A stretch of DNA of 64,000 bases from Campylobacter vulpis (GTDB lineage Bacteria; Campylobacterota; Campylobacteria; Campylobacterales; Campylobacteraceae). The notes below the pieces were generated by a model. It ran no database searches and had not been told where the DNA came from. It worked only from the letters and a program-made list of their open reading frames with translations. The stretch lies in the NCBI RefSeq assembly GCF_014217995.1, contig NZ_CP041617.1, forward strand, positions 1,364,001 to 1,428,000. Reading direction: 5' to 3'. Shown here in pieces: positions 22,466 through 31,472 of the stretch. Numbering within the stretch: position 1 is the first letter of the stretch; each line of letters opens with the position of its first letter. Both the position numbers and the translations under genes were made by a program.

Positions 22466-23834
22466 CCTTTTCTCCTTTTTTACGCGAAGCGAGGATTAAC
22501 GGCACTCCTTCAAAATCAAATTCCTTCCTGATTTGATTTTGCAAATAGCGTTTATAGCTAAAATGTAAAGCCTTAGGTCGGTTCATAATTAAAGCGATTT
22601 TAGGCGGTGCTAAGTCATATTGCACAGCATAATAAATTTTGACTAATTTCCCATAATCGTGTGGCAGAGGATGAGCTTTAGTTGCTTTATTAACCAAATC
22701 ATTAAGCTTTGCGGTAGGAATTTTTTGCGTAAAATTAGCAAAAACCTCTAAAATTTTATCCATTACAATATGCACCCTCTTCCCACTTAAAGCCGACACG
22801 CTAATAATAGGTGCGTGAGCGAGGAATTTAAAGCGATCAAGCCTTAATTCTTTTACTACTTTATCAAATTCATAATTTGTTTTATCCCACTTATTTAGCA
22901 CGATAATCACGCCTAAATAATGCTTACTAATTAGTCCTGCAATACGCTCATCAAGCTCATTAAAGCCCTCATTTGCGTCCAAAACTAAAAGAGCAATTTG
23001 CGAGTTTTGAAGCATTTTTTCCGTGCGATTTAGTGCAAATCTTTCAATTCCTTGAATTTTCCCCCTCTTTCTAATGCCTGCTGTATCGATAAATTCTAGC
23101 ATTTTATCCTTATACATCACACTTTCATTTACAGGGTCTATGGTCGTGCCAGCTATGCTACTTACGACACTTCGTTGCTCTTTCACAAGGGCATTTAAAA
23201 GGCTTGATTTGCCAACATTTACACGCCCAACTATGCCGATTTTAATGTGATTTTCATCAATTTCTTTAAATTTAATTTCCTTCTCTTCGTCGTAATTCTC
23301 TAAAAATTCCTCTAAACTTTGCTCTTCTTCATCATTTTTTAAAACGCTCGTATGTAAGAATTTCTCAAGCCAAGCATAAAGCTCATCAAGCCCTATATTA
23401 TGCGTTACAGAAAGGTTAAAAAGCTCTTTTACACCAAAATTTGCAAACTCATACGCCCTCTCCTCGTCCTTTTTATTATCAACCTTGTTGATAATAAGTG
23501 CCATAGGCTTTTGAAGTTTTTTTAAGGTATAAAAAAATTTCCTATCCTCTTCATCAGGTAAATTTTTCCCATCGACTAGATAAAGAATAATATCGGCATT
23601 TTTAGCAGCATTGAGGGAATTTTGCTTGACATTTTTAAATAGCTCATTGCTTTCATCAAGTCCGCCACTATCAATCAATAAGGCTTCCCTACCATTGATA
23701 TTAACTTTTATTTTATTTGTATCTCTTGTCGTGCCTGAAATTTCACTTGTGATGGCAATTCTTTGCCTTGCCATACGATTAAAAAGGCTTGATTTGCCAA
23801 CATTTGGCTTACCTATAAGTATGATACTTTGCAT
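22461..23834 (-). CDS. der: Ribosome assembly GTPase Der (EngA)
   Basis: Tandem-GTPase needed for 50S subunit assembly. Two G domains are seen: first with [16 protein letters not shown] and NKVD, second with [18 protein letters not shown] and NKWD, then a KH-like C-terminal domain with [16 protein letters not shown]. 457 aa. It heads the leftward run der-aroK-trpS-serS-pflB. Confidence 0.97.
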   Translation of the reverse strand: MQSIILIGKPNVGKSSLFNRMARQRIAITSEISGTTRDTNKIKVNINGREALLIDSGGLDESNELFKNVKQNSLNAAKNADIILYLVDGKNLPDEEDRKFFYTLKKLQKPMALIINKVDNKKDEERAYEFANFGVKELFNLSVTHNIGLDELYAWLEKFLHTSVLKNDEEEQSLEEFLENYDEEKEIKFKEIDENHIKIGIVGRVNVGKSSLLNALVKEQRSVVSSIAGTTIDPVNESVMYKDKMLEFIDTAGIRKRGKIQGIERFALNRTEKMLQNSQIALLVLDANEGFNELDERIAGLISKHYLGVIIVLNKWDKTNYEFDKVVKELRLDRFKFLAHAPIISVSALSGKRVHIVMDKILEVFANFTQKIPTAKLNDLVNKATKAHPLPHDYGKLVKIYYAVQYDLAPPKIALIMNRPKALHFSYKRYLQNQIRKEFDFEGVPLILASRKKGEKD

Positions 23835-23926
23835 TTTCCCAACTTTTTTAAAATGAATTATATAAAATTTGCCTTAAAATTAAGCAAAAAAGACTAAAAT
23901 AGCAAGATTTCACTATAAGGAAAGTT

Positions 23927-24841
23927 ATGCTAAGGGTGATTAAGCGTAATTTAGGCGTTTATTTTATGATTTTAGCTTGTTTGGAGTTTGCTTTGATGAG
24001 TGCTTGTGCAAAAATCCTAAGCGAAGAATTAAGCTCCATAGAGATTATGTTTTTTCGTAATGTCATCGGCGTGATTTTTATGCTTTATATGCTGAGAAGA
24101 TTGAAAACACATAAAGAGGGGGGCAAACTTTGGCTTTTGATTTTTAGAGGAGTTGTTGGCGCACTTTCTTTATATCTTTTTTTCTACAATGTCTCGAATA
24201 TCACGCTTGGAGGGGCTTTTGCCTTTCAAAAAACCTCTCCCATTTTCATCACTTTAATCGCTTTTGTTATTTTCAAAGAAAATATAGGACTTAAAGGGTG
24301 GTTTGGAATTTTCATCGCCTTTTTAGGAGTGCTTTTTATCGCTCAACCTTTCACGCACGAGGATTTACACTCTGGCTTTGATTTAAAAAATTCCTTACTT
24401 GGCGTTTTAAGTGGCTTTTTAGCAGCTTTAGCGCTTACAAGCGTGAGAGAATTAAGAAACTACTACGCAACAGAGCAAATCGCTTTTTCTTTTATCTTTG
24501 TAGGCACATTAATGCCCTTAATTTCTATGCTTGTGGGCGAATTTTATGTCAATGAAAAGCTTGATTTTATCATCGCTCCTTTTGTGATGCCCTCTTTTAA
24601 AGCTTGGATTTTTATTTTAGCTATGGGAATTTTAGGCACAATTTATCAAATACACATTACAAAAAGTTACGGCATAGCAAAGCAAGCGGGAATCGTAGCT
24701 GGAGTGAGTTATTTAGATGTCGTTTTTTCCATTATCATCGGTATGCTTTTAGGAGATGCCCTACCTAGTGCTATGGTCTTTTTGGGGATAGTGAGCATTG
24801 TTTTAGGTGGGCTTATCTTAATGAAAAATAAAAAGAAATAA
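23927..24841 (+). CDS. EamA/DMT superfamily permease
   Basis: A 304-residue inner-membrane protein with about ten hydrophobic helices in two EamA repeats (residues 15-140 and 160-300), the usual build of drug/metabolite exporters. Typical pieces are FFRNVIGVIFMLYMLRR and GAFAFQKTSPIFITLIAFVIFKENI in the first repeat and KQAGIVAGVSYLDVVFSIIIG in the second. Substrate is unknown. A TATAAGGAAAG leader precedes the ATG. This is the last intact chromosomal gene before the mobile element. Confidence 0.85.
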   Translation: MLRVIKRNLGVYFMILACLEFALMSACAKILSEELSSIEIMFFRNVIGVIFMLYMLRRLKTHKEGGKLWLLIFRGVVGALSLYLFFYNVSNITLGGAFAFQKTSPIFITLIAFVIFKENIGLKGWFGIFIAFLGVLFIAQPFTHEDLHSGFDLKNSLLGVLSGFLAALALTSVRELRNYYATEQIAFSFIFVGTLMPLISMLVGEFYVNEKLDFIIAPFVMPSFKAWIFILAMGILGTIYQIHITKSYGIAKQAGIVAGVSYLDVVFSIIIGMLLGDALPSAMVFLGIVSIVLGGLILMKNKKK

Positions 24842-25098
24842 TTCGGTGGTATTATTTTATAATAAAAATTTTTATAATTTTCTTAAGTTAAAAATTAATT
24901 TTCGTATTATTTTATATATAAAATAAAATAAATAAGTTATTTTTAGTTTTTATAGTTAGAACAATATTTATTGCAACCTTAATCTTTAATCCCTTAAAGG
25001 TAAAAATTGAAAAAACAACATTTCTAAAAAGCTCTTTTGAAAGCAAAAGAAAGGCAATTAGCTTATTTTTAATTAAATTTAGCGAATTTACCGATAGA
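24842..25098. other. Left junction of the integrated element, AT-rich
   Basis: The first 80 bases hold no gene and are nearly pure A and T, with a 20-bp perfect AT palindrome at 24907-24926. From 24922 the virB4 reading frame is open without any usable start codon before the TTG at 25099. The chromosome/element border must therefore lie between the permease stop and about 25000. I see no tRNA gene, integrase, direct att-like repeat or insertion sequence here. Confidence 0.55.
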
Positions 25099-27072
25099 TT
25101 GGAAGCAAATATCAAAGATTTTAATCCAAAACGATTAAAAACATATTTAAAAGATGATAAAACTTACTCAAAACAATTAGAGTTTTACAACTATCTACTC
25201 GGTGGAAAAATTAATCCCGTAAGAGTCTTAAAAGCTCCTATACATCAATATTTAAATGGCAATTTACAAAACATACAATTTGGACACGAAACTATTCAAA
25301 TTAATAGCAATGATGGTGTAAAAAGATTTGCTAGATGTATTGAAATTAAAGATTACACAAATGAAACCTTTTCGGGTATTTTAGATATTTTGATGTATTT
25401 AGATATTGAATATATCATCACTCAAAGCTTTTCACCTATTCCTAGAATAGACGCAAAATCCGCAATATCTAGACAAAAAAAGCAGCTCATAGCAACTGAA
25501 GATGATGGATTTTCACAAGTAGAGCAAATTGATGAAGCTTTAGACCAGCTCACAAATGGGGAGATTTCTTTTGGAAAATACCATTTTTCAATTCTTGTTT
25601 ATGGAGATAGCTTAAAAGAGTGTAAAGATAATGCAAATCGAGTCATTACAAAGATGAATGAATTAGGATTTGCAGTAACACTAGCAAACATTGCCCTAAG
25701 TGCAACTTTCTTTTCGCAACTACCATCAAATTTTGCCATACGCCCAAGAATTAATCTTATTTCATCGCTTAATTATTCCTCATTAATAGCTTTACATAAT
25801 TTTTCTATGGGGAAAAGAGATAAAAATTGCTGGGGTGATGCTGTAAGCATACTCAAAACTCCTAATAAACAGCCTTATTATTTTAACTTTCATCAAAACT
25901 CTGGAGTTAATAAAAATGATTTTGGAGAGCTATTTTTAGCAAATACCTTAATATTAGGTCAAAGTGGCGGTGGTAAAACCGTGTTTATGAATTTTATCGT
26001 CAATCAAATGCTTAAATATGCAAATAAAGACACTTTCCCTGATGATATACCACAAGAAAATAGAAAATTTACAGCCATTTACTTAGATAAAGACAAAGGG
26101 GCTTTAGGCAATATTTTATGTGCAGGTGGTAGATATATTAGCATTGAAAATGGCAAGCCCACAGGATTTAATCCTTTTATGGTTGAAAGCACACAAGAAA
26201 ATATAAGACAACTCCAAACCCTAATGAAGCTTTTAGTTACTAGAAATAATGAAATCCTTACAACTAGAGAAGAGGAAATGCTTAATAATGCAGTCAATTC
26301 TCTTATGAAAGGCTTTGAAAAGGAGGAGAGAAAATATCCTATCTCTTTGCTACTTGAAAATTTAACAGAAAATGTAGATGATGACAATTCTCTAAAATCA
26401 AGATTAGCACTTTTTAAAAAAGGCAAACAATTTGGCTGGGTATTTGATAATGAATTTGACAATTTAGACTTCCCTGATGAAATTAATCTATTTGGCATTG
26501 ATGGCACAGAATTCCTTGATGATAAAGATGTATCAGGGATACTTAGTTATTACATTCTTTGGCGTGTGATGAGTTTAGCAGATGGTAGAAGACTTTGTAT
26601 TGATATAGATGAGGCTTGGAAGTGGCTTGAAAATGACATCGTGCAAGAAGAAGTTAAAAATAAATTTAAAACCATTAGAAAACAAAATGGCTTTCTAAGA
26701 TTAGCAACGCAAAGCGTGGAAGACTTTTTAAAACTTAAAAACGCAACAACACTTATAGAACAATCCGCAACAATGGTATTTTTACCTAATCCAAAAGCTA
26801 AAGAAGAAGAATATGTAAAAGGAATAGGCTTAAGCTATGATGAGTATATGATTATTAAAGGGTTTAAACCCTCAAAAAGACAATTTTTAATCAAAAGACA
26901 AGATGAAAAAGTTATTTGCACTTTGGATTTAAGCTCTTTAGGCAATGAGAATTTAAAAATTCTCTCCACAGGAACAGCTCATATAGACACCATAGAAAAA
27001 ATATTTGCACAAAATCATAAAAGCCTTGATGAGAAAGTGGCAGAGCTTAAAGAATTTTATAGGAATTCATAG
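25099..27072 (+). CDS. virB4: T4SS ATPase VirB4 (CmgB4-like), N-terminally truncated
   Basis: The energising ATPase of the VirB conjugation channel. Walker A is GQSGGGKT (residues 287-294 of this frame) and Walker B lies in RLCIDIDEAWKWLEN; the C-terminal RecA-like domain is complete. In full-length VirB4 the Walker A loop sits near residue 430, so roughly 150 residues are missing at the N-terminus. The frame is open upstream to 24922 but has no ATG or GTG; the first candidate start is a TTG at 25099 without a convincing ribosome site. virB2 and virB3, expected upstream, are absent. Likely non-functional unless an unusual start is used. Confidence 0.85.
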   Translation: MEANIKDFNPKRLKTYLKDDKTYSKQLEFYNYLLGGKINPVRVLKAPIHQYLNGNLQNIQFGHETIQINSNDGVKRFARCIEIKDYTNETFSGILDILMYLDIEYIITQSFSPIPRIDAKSAISRQKKQLIATEDDGFSQVEQIDEALDQLTNGEISFGKYHFSILVYGDSLKECKDNANRVITKMNELGFAVTLANIALSATFFSQLPSNFAIRPRINLISSLNYSSLIALHNFSMGKRDKNCWGDAVSILKTPNKQPYYFNFHQNSGVNKNDFGELFLANTLILGQSGGGKTVFMNFIVNQMLKYANKDTFPDDIPQENRKFTAIYLDKDKGALGNILCAGGRYISIENGKPTGFNPFMVESTQENIRQLQTLMKLLVTRNNEILTTREEEMLNNAVNSLMKGFEKEERKYPISLLLENLTENVDDDNSLKSRLALFKKGKQFGWVFDNEFDNLDFPDEINLFGIDGTEFLDDKDVSGILSYYILWRVMSLADGRRLCIDIDEAWKWLENDIVQEEVKNKFKTIRKQNGFLRLATQSVEDFLKLKNATTLIEQSATMVFLPNPKAKEEEYVKGIGLSYDEYMIIKGFKPSKRQFLIKRQDEKVICTLDLSSLGNENLKILSTGTAHIDTIEKIFAQNHKSLDEKVAELKEFYRNS

Positions 27073-27081
27073 GGGTTATAA

Positions 27082-27684
27082 ATGAGAGATAAAAAACTAA
27101 GACAAGAGATTTTAGCCTTAGAAAATGAAGTCAAAGAGCTTGAAAAAACTCTTGGTGCGATTAAGCAAAGATTACTTAATCTTAAAGACCTCGCTTGGGA
27201 TAGACAAAGCAAAAAAGAAAGCTCTAGCATGTATAAGGTGCTAAAAGAGGATAAAACGCATACTATGGTTAAAAGTGAGCTAGGGGACATTAAGGTTGAT
27301 AAAGATTTTATGGAGAAAGAAATCACTAAGCACCTTGATAATCCAAATTTAAGAGGTATGGTAACAACTAAAGAAATGCTTTCTTTTCCTAAGGTGGCTA
27401 AGGGCGTGAAGGCAGAGTATGATGAAAGGTATCAAGGATATAGCTGGAGAGTAAAGGCAAATGATGGAAGCATTTTAAACTATGGCGAAAGAGATTATGG
27501 AAATGGGCATAGATTATTAACAGCACATTCAAAGACAGGAAGGGACGAACGGGGTCAGCTTCGCCGAGAGTTTAACGACCGCAATTTTCACAATCCTGCT
27601 GATGAAATTATACCACAGCAAGACAAATCTGCAAAGGATTTTAAATCAAAACTTAAAGCATTTAACGCCAAAAACAAAACTTAA
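27082..27684 (+). CDS. Putative T4SS cargo protein with toxin/nuclease-like core and shared C-terminal tail
   Basis: A 200-residue protein of no named family that I can place surely. Residues 1-45 form a coiled coil (LRQEILALENEVKELEKTLG). Residues 85-165 (KEMLSFPKVAKGV, YSWRVKANDGSILNYGERDY, HRLLTAHSKTG) resemble the small barnase/EndoU/colicin-like (BECR) nuclease domains found in phages and polymorphic toxins; this is a pattern impression, not a computed match. The last 20 residues carry the tail QQDKSAKDFKSKLK shared with three other proteins of the operon. It lies nine bases after virB4 within the T4SS operon. Confidence 0.6.
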   Translation: MRDKKLRQEILALENEVKELEKTLGAIKQRLLNLKDLAWDRQSKKESSSMYKVLKEDKTHTMVKSELGDIKVDKDFMEKEITKHLDNPNLRGMVTTKEMLSFPKVAKGVKAEYDERYQGYSWRVKANDGSILNYGERDYGNGHRLLTAHSKTGRDERGQLRREFNDRNFHNPADEIIPQQDKSAKDFKSKLKAFNAKNKT

Positions 27685-27718
27685 ACTCAAATCAATATAA
27701 AGGAGTTGAAACGATGAA
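27598..27718 (+). repeat. Tail repeat, copy 1 (121 bp)
   Basis: Encodes the C-terminal tail of the preceding gene plus the intergenic ribosome site and first bases of the next gene. It matches 28709-28829 over its full length with about five differences, one of which turns the TAA stop of this copy into CAA in copy 2. Confidence 0.85.
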
Positions 27719-28274
27719 TGTGGTTATTAATAAACAAGAAGTGCAATTTAGCACTCAAGATAATCAAACTTTTTGCACAAGTTTAGATGTAGCTAGGGTT
27801 TTTGGAAAGCAACATAAACATATACTAGTAAGCATTGAACGCATTTTAAGCGATTTACGAGAAATAGGGGCTTCTAACGAAATGCTCAATTTTCGGCAGG
27901 TCGTAAGAACCTCGCAAACAACGAACCCTAAGAATGGAAAGATAGTTAATAGAAAAATGCCTATGTATAATCTAACCAGAGATGGCTTCTCACTTTTAAC
28001 AATGGGCTTTACAGGAAAAACTGCACTACAATGGAAAATCGCTTTTTTAAATGCCTTTAATGAAATGGAAAGACTTCTAAAAAAAGAACTTCTAAATCCT
28101 AATAAATACATTATAGATTTAATGGCACTTGTGCAACCAAATTTGCCTCAAAGTGATTACAAAATTAGTGTAATTATAACAGATAAACCTCACTCTAAAG
28201 AAGCTAAAAATATTTTTTCTTTGGATTATCTTGTTGATAATCGCACACCAAAAGACCCAAAGAATTCGCAATGA
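27714..28274 (+). CDS. Rha family (phage regulatory protein-like)
   Basis: A 186-residue protein with the Rha (pRha) domain: TFCTSLDVARVFGKQHKHIL, then NLTRDGFSLLTMGFTGKTALQWKIAFLNAFNEME. Rha proteins are encoded by phages and mobile elements and are thought to be regulatory, with little direct data. The C-terminal 60 residues are unique and lack the tail seen in the second Rha copy at 35179. It follows an AAAGGAG ribosome site supplied by tail repeat 1 and overlaps the next gene by four bases (ATGA), which ties its expression to a putative cargo gene. Confidence 0.75.
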   Translation: MNVVINKQEVQFSTQDNQTFCTSLDVARVFGKQHKHILVSIERILSDLREIGASNEMLNFRQVVRTSQTTNPKNGKIVNRKMPMYNLTRDGFSLLTMGFTGKTALQWKIAFLNAFNEMERLLKKELLNPNKYIIDLMALVQPNLPQSDYKISVIITDKPHSKEAKNIFSLDYLVDNRTPKDPKNSQ

Positions 28275-28828
28275 GCGATAAAGAATTAGAAATTTTTGAG
28301 CTTTGTGAAAGATTAGTAGATCTTTTAGGAGATAAAGAAGCTGTTGCGGATTTACAAATTTTACTAGACAGACACCCTGAAATGTTTCAAAACAAAGAGC
28401 AGGTTGCCAACTTAATCAAAAAAGTTATCAATGACCCTGAAATCATTATCAATAATCCAACTCCAAAAAGTGAAAAAGACTACATTGCGGGGAAAAAACT
28501 AAACGAAAAGAAAATGGGTGAAGTAGGGATTCGAAAAGATGAAAATATCAGCAAGATTTTTCACGCTAACGAAAAAAATGTTAAAAAAATGGGACAATTA
28601 GATAAAAAAGAAGTAGTATATAAGCAGTCAATGGTAGGGACGCCCACTTCCTACACTCAAGCCCAAAGTCTTGACGAGCGACTGGTTCAAAAGAACATTT
28701 CATCGACTGCTAATGAAATTATACCACAGCAAGACAAATCCGCAAAGGATTTTAAATCAAAACTTAAAGAATTTAACACCAAAAACAAAACTCAAACTCA
28801 AATCAATATAAAGGAGTTGAAACGATGA
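28271..28828 (+). CDS. Putative T4SS cargo protein with toxin/nuclease-like core and shared C-terminal tail
   Basis: 185 residues. The N-terminal part has a LLDRHPEMFQNKEQVANLIKK helix and NDPEIIINNPTPKSEKDYI, a pattern I associate with BECR-type nuclease domains (PBECR) in Campylobacter and Helicobacter mobile elements; this needs a profile search. The C-terminus holds the tail QQDKSAKDFKSKLK and then nine extra residues (QINIKELKR region), because the stop used in tail repeat 1 is changed to CAA here and translation continues into the copied ribosome site. Cotranslated with the Rha gene upstream. Export is inferred from context only. Confidence 0.6.
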   Translation: MSDKELEIFELCERLVDLLGDKEAVADLQILLDRHPEMFQNKEQVANLIKKVINDPEIIINNPTPKSEKDYIAGKKLNEKKMGEVGIRKDENISKIFHANEKNVKKMGQLDKKEVVYKQSMVGTPTSYTQAQSLDERLVQKNISSTANEIIPQQDKSAKDFKSKLKEFNTKNKTQTQINIKELKR

Positions 28829-28829
28829 A
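28709..28829 (+). repeat. Tail repeat, copy 2 (121 bp)
   Basis: Second copy of the 27598-27718 repeat. It again includes an AAAGGAG ribosome site and ATG, but the ATG now opens only a 14-codon frame that ends over the ssb start (GAATAATG), a possible leader peptide or simply a by-product of the duplication. Confidence 0.85.
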
Positions 28830-28861
28830 AATATATTACTCAAATAAAAAGGAGCTAAACA

Positions 28862-29284
28862 ATGAATAATGTCAATTTAATCGGCTATTTGGGCAAAGAT
28901 TTTGAAGTAGGTAATACAAGTGGAGGAAAACTTTATGCAAAAAATTCTCTTGCTATCACTAAGCGTTGGAAAAATGAAAAAGGCAATGATGAAAGTAGCA
29001 CGACTTGGATACCTATTGTCTTATTTGGCAAGAGTGCAGAAAGTGCTTCTATGTATATCAAAAAAGGCTCTCAATTTGCGTGTAGTGGAGAATTATCATC
29101 TAGTCAATACACCGATGAACAAGGAAATGTTAAAACAACACTAAGCGTTATCGTGTCTAAATTCTATTGGTTAGGCAAAAAAGATAAAGAAACTCCACAA
29201 GCAATACAAAATCCACCAAAAGAACCAAGCGTTGAATACGAACACCAAGCCATTAATGTGGAATCTGAAGAAGTTCCATTTTAA
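28862..29284 (+). CDS. ssb: Single-stranded DNA-binding protein, plasmid type
   Basis: A 140-residue SSB. The OB fold is clear: MNNVNLIGYLGKDFEV, SLAITKRWKN, TWIPIVLFGKSAESASMYIKKGS and GELSSSQYTDEQG. The C-terminal tail ends EEVPF, a version of the acidic tip that binds partner proteins. Conjugative elements carry their own ssb to coat the incoming strand. A AAGGAGC ribosome site precedes the ATG. Same place, between virB4 and virB5, as in the pTet family as I recall it. Confidence 0.92.
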   Translation: MNNVNLIGYLGKDFEVGNTSGGKLYAKNSLAITKRWKNEKGNDESSTTWIPIVLFGKSAESASMYIKKGSQFACSGELSSSQYTDEQGNVKTTLSVIVSKFYWLGKKDKETPQAIQNPPKEPSVEYEHQAINVESEEVPF

Positions 29285-29306
29285 ACACAAGAAGAAAGGT
29301 AATAAA

Positions 29307-30308
29307 ATGAAAAAAATTATTTTTAATGCAAATACAGCCACAAGGGAAATCCACCACACCCCAACAAGTGGGGCAAGACTAAAAAGCCTTGACTGTAATT
29401 ACACAAAGGAGTATAATTACAACTATGATGAATTTAGTGGTATTCATCTTAGCTCCTTTAGGGGCTTAGATTTTCGCCACAAGGGTGATGACCTTGTGGC
29501 AAACACCCCACGGAATTATATCCAAAAATGTAAAAAATCTATTCTTATTCTTACTTCCTTATTAATTTTGCCTAATTTAGCATTTAGTGCAGGTATTCCT
29601 GTGGTAGATGCAGCTGCAAATCAACAAATGGCTACACAAAATGCTAAACAAGTTGCAGAGTGGGCTAAAGAAGCCACAAGATGGACTGAAACTGTATCGC
29701 ACTATCAAAAACAAATCCAAGCCTATAAAGACGAACTTTTATCAAAAACAGGCATTAGAGATTCTGTGGCTTTTGTGAAAGATATAAAACAAATCTATTC
29801 AGATTTTGCGGAAGCTGGAGAAAACATTCAATCCTTTTACAATGATGTTCTAAGAGACCCACAAGAATTTTTAAGCGATAAAGGCAATGAAATTTTTGGC
29901 AAATATACAAGTTTTGATAGATGTAATTTTGACTATATGAGTCAAAGTGAAAAAAATATCTGCAAAATGGATTTAATCACCTATGCTGCTCAAGTAGAAA
30001 CCTACAATCAAGCCTCAAAGCAAATGGATACCATTAGTCAAACGCTTAAAAAATTGCAAGAGCGATTAGTCAATTCAAAGGACATTAAAGAAAGCACTGA
30101 TGTGGGTAATGCTATTCAACTAGAGGTTGCAAAAATACAAATGGTAAAAAATCAAGTTGATTTAGCTAATGCGAGCTATGAAAATCAAAGAAATATCAAA
30201 AAAGATTTAGCAATGCAGGAATACTCAAAATCTCTTCAAAATTTTCAAAATGAAAAACTTACAGACGAAGAAATTAAAAAGTATTTTAAACATAGAGATA
30301 ACAAATGA
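29307..30308 (+). CDS. virB5: T4SS minor pilus protein VirB5 (TrbJ/CmgB5-like) with unusual N-terminal extension
   Basis: A 333-residue VirB5-type protein. The mature part starts after the signal-like segment KKSILILTSLLILPNLAFSA with GIPVVDAAANQQMATQNAKQVAEWAK, then long helices as in VirB5/TrbJ. The signal peptide sits at residues 77-95 rather than the N-terminus, behind about 70 residues (starting KKIIFNANTATREIHHTPTS) encoded by DNA folded into four hairpins. The ATG at 29307 has an AGAAAGG ribosome site; an in-frame GTG at 29496 would give a normal short signal peptide. The last 29 codons are duplicated at 58152. The stop overlaps virB6 by ATGA. Confidence 0.78.
   Translation: MKKIIFNANTATREIHHTPTSGARLKSLDCNYTKEYNYNYDEFSGIHLSSFRGLDFRHKGDDLVANTPRNYIQKCKKSILILTSLLILPNLAFSAGIPVVDAAANQQMATQNAKQVAEWAKEATRWTETVSHYQKQIQAYKDELLSKTGIRDSVAFVKDIKQIYSDFAEAGENIQSFYNDVLRDPQEFLSDKGNEIFGKYTSFDRCNFDYMSQSEKNICKMDLITYAAQVETYNQASKQMDTISQTLKKLQERLVNSKDIKESTDVGNAIQLEVAKIQMVKNQVDLANASYENQRNIKKDLAMQEYSKSLQNFQNEKLTDEEIKKYFKHRDNK
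29359..29511 (+). other. Block of four successive hairpins at the 5' end of virB5
   Basis: Four inverted repeats follow each other: 29359-29373 (arms CCCCA/TGGGG), 29395-29420 (GTAATTA/TAATTAC), 29451-29466 (AGCTCC/GGGGCT, one G-U pair) and 29476-29500 (GCCACAAGG/CCTTGTGGC). The GTGGGG of the first hairpin can instead pair with CCCCAC at 29506-29511. The candidate GTG start at 29496 lies in the 3' arm of the last hairpin and the AAGG at 29481 in its 5' arm. The block could be a translational control leader or an inserted palindromic element read as protein. Confidence 0.6.
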
Positions 30309-30394
30309 ATTTTTTTCAAACTCTAGGTTTAAGTATAGAACAAATTATTAATGCCATTAGACAAACAGGAACAAGCGATAAGATTGCTGAACTT
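30220..30394 (+). repeat. 175-bp perfect direct repeat, copy 1 (virB5 end/virB6 start)
   Basis: Identical over all 175 bases to 58152-58326. It contains the last 29 codons of virB5 and the first 30 codons of virB6. Identity without a single change implies a recent duplication or ongoing gene conversion. Confidence 0.95.
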
Positions 30395-31309
30395 ATGGTG
30401 TTGTTTTCTATCATCATCACTCTAGTCATTATGTATAAAGGCTATGAGGTGTTAATGGGTAAAAGTCAAAGTCCTATTAGAGAGCTTACTTGGGATATGG
30501 CAGGAAAGCTTTTAGTTATTACCTTTGCTTTAAATCTTGGAGGTTGGTTAGATTTAGTTATTGGTGCAATGGATGGAATTTATGAGTGGGCTGGAGGGGG
30601 AGCACAAATGTATCAAAATCTAGACGAAATGTTTGCAAACACTGCAAAATTAGCAAATACTATTTGGGATAAATCAAGTGGAGTTGGGGATTCTATTTTA
30701 GCTGTTGTAGCAATGTGTCTTTGTTATATAGGATTTTGTATTGCTGTTATTCCAACACTCTCTATCTTAATTGTTACAACTTTTACACAAACCCTGCTTG
30801 TAATTTCTGCTCCCATAGTATTTTGGCTTTTAGTCTTTAAAGCTACTAGAAATGTCTTTACACAATGGATAGGGCTTTTATTATCAAACACTCTTGTGCT
30901 TTTACTTGTTGGCTTATTTTTAAAAACCTTTATGGGAGAAATAAGCGGTTGGATTATTTCATTTTCAAAACACACACAATCAGGAGCAGAACCATTAGGA
31001 ACAAGCATTTTCTATGTCATTGCTTCTTTGATACTAGTTATTATGATTTATTCTGCAAAAATCTTTGCTGAAAAAGTTGCAAATGTATCAATGGATGGTG
31101 CTATGGGTGGTGCGATGAGTTCTGTTTTAAGCCCTGCTGGTCAATTAGCTATGAAACCTGCAGGTAAGGCTGCTGGAATGGCTATGAATTATGGTAAAGC
31201 TGGTGCTAAATTAGCTGGTAAAGGTGCTTGGGCTGTGGGTAAGGGTTTAGGTAAAGGCGGTTATAGTTTAGCTAAAAAAATGTATGAAAGGGCTAGAAAT
31301 GAAGCGTAA
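30305..31309 (+). CDS. virB6: T4SS inner-membrane channel protein VirB6 (TrbL-like)
   Basis: A 334-residue polytopic membrane protein with six or so hydrophobic segments between residues 30 and 255 (for example IAELMVLFSIIITLVIMYKGYEVL and IIASLILVIMIYSAKIFAEKV), the conserved GGWLDLVIGAMDG periplasmic segment and a Gly/Ala/Lys-rich cytoplasmic C-terminus (KPAGKAAGMAMNYGKAGAK). This matches VirB6/TrbL. It begins inside the virB5 stop (ATGA), so coupled. Its first 30 codons are repeated at the right end of the element. Confidence 0.88.
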   Translation: MNFFQTLGLSIEQIINAIRQTGTSDKIAELMVLFSIIITLVIMYKGYEVLMGKSQSPIRELTWDMAGKLLVITFALNLGGWLDLVIGAMDGIYEWAGGGAQMYQNLDEMFANTAKLANTIWDKSSGVGDSILAVVAMCLCYIGFCIAVIPTLSILIVTTFTQTLLVISAPIVFWLLVFKATRNVFTQWIGLLLSNTLVLLLVGLFLKTFMGEISGWIISFSKHTQSGAEPLGTSIFYVIASLILVIMIYSAKIFAEKVANVSMDGAMGGAMSSVLSPAGQLAMKPAGKAAGMAMNYGKAGAKLAGKGAWAVGKGLGKGGYSLAKKMYERARNEA

Positions 31310-31472
31310 ATTTCAATTTGTTTTTATTTTGTTTTTTGGTGTTTTGATGTTGAGTGCTTGTAGTGCTAAACATCAGGGTAAATATGATGATTTTTTCAGC
31401 GATAAAAAAGGTTGGATACCTGTTAATTCGCAAAATCAAGACTTAAATAAAGGTAATGCAAATGAAAAATGA
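31299..31472 (+). CDS. virB7: T4SS lipoprotein VirB7
   Basis: A 57-residue lipoprotein: FQFVFILFFGVLMLSAC with a lipobox LSAC, followed by a short periplasmic tail (KYDDFFSDKKGWIPVNSQ). VirB7 anchors the outer-membrane core ring with VirB9. The ATG overlaps the end of virB6 (stop at 31309) and the stop overlaps virB8; an upstream in-frame ATG at 31284 is unlikely. Identification rests on lipobox, size and position between virB6 and virB8. Confidence 0.8.
   Translation: MKRKFQFVFILFFGVLMLSACSAKHQGKYDDFFSDKKGWIPVNSQNQDLNKGNANEK

Noticed and set aside
28825-28869. 14-codon frame after tail repeat 2
   Set aside because: Produced by the duplicated ribosome site and ATG; too short to claim as a gene, mentioned only as a possible leader.
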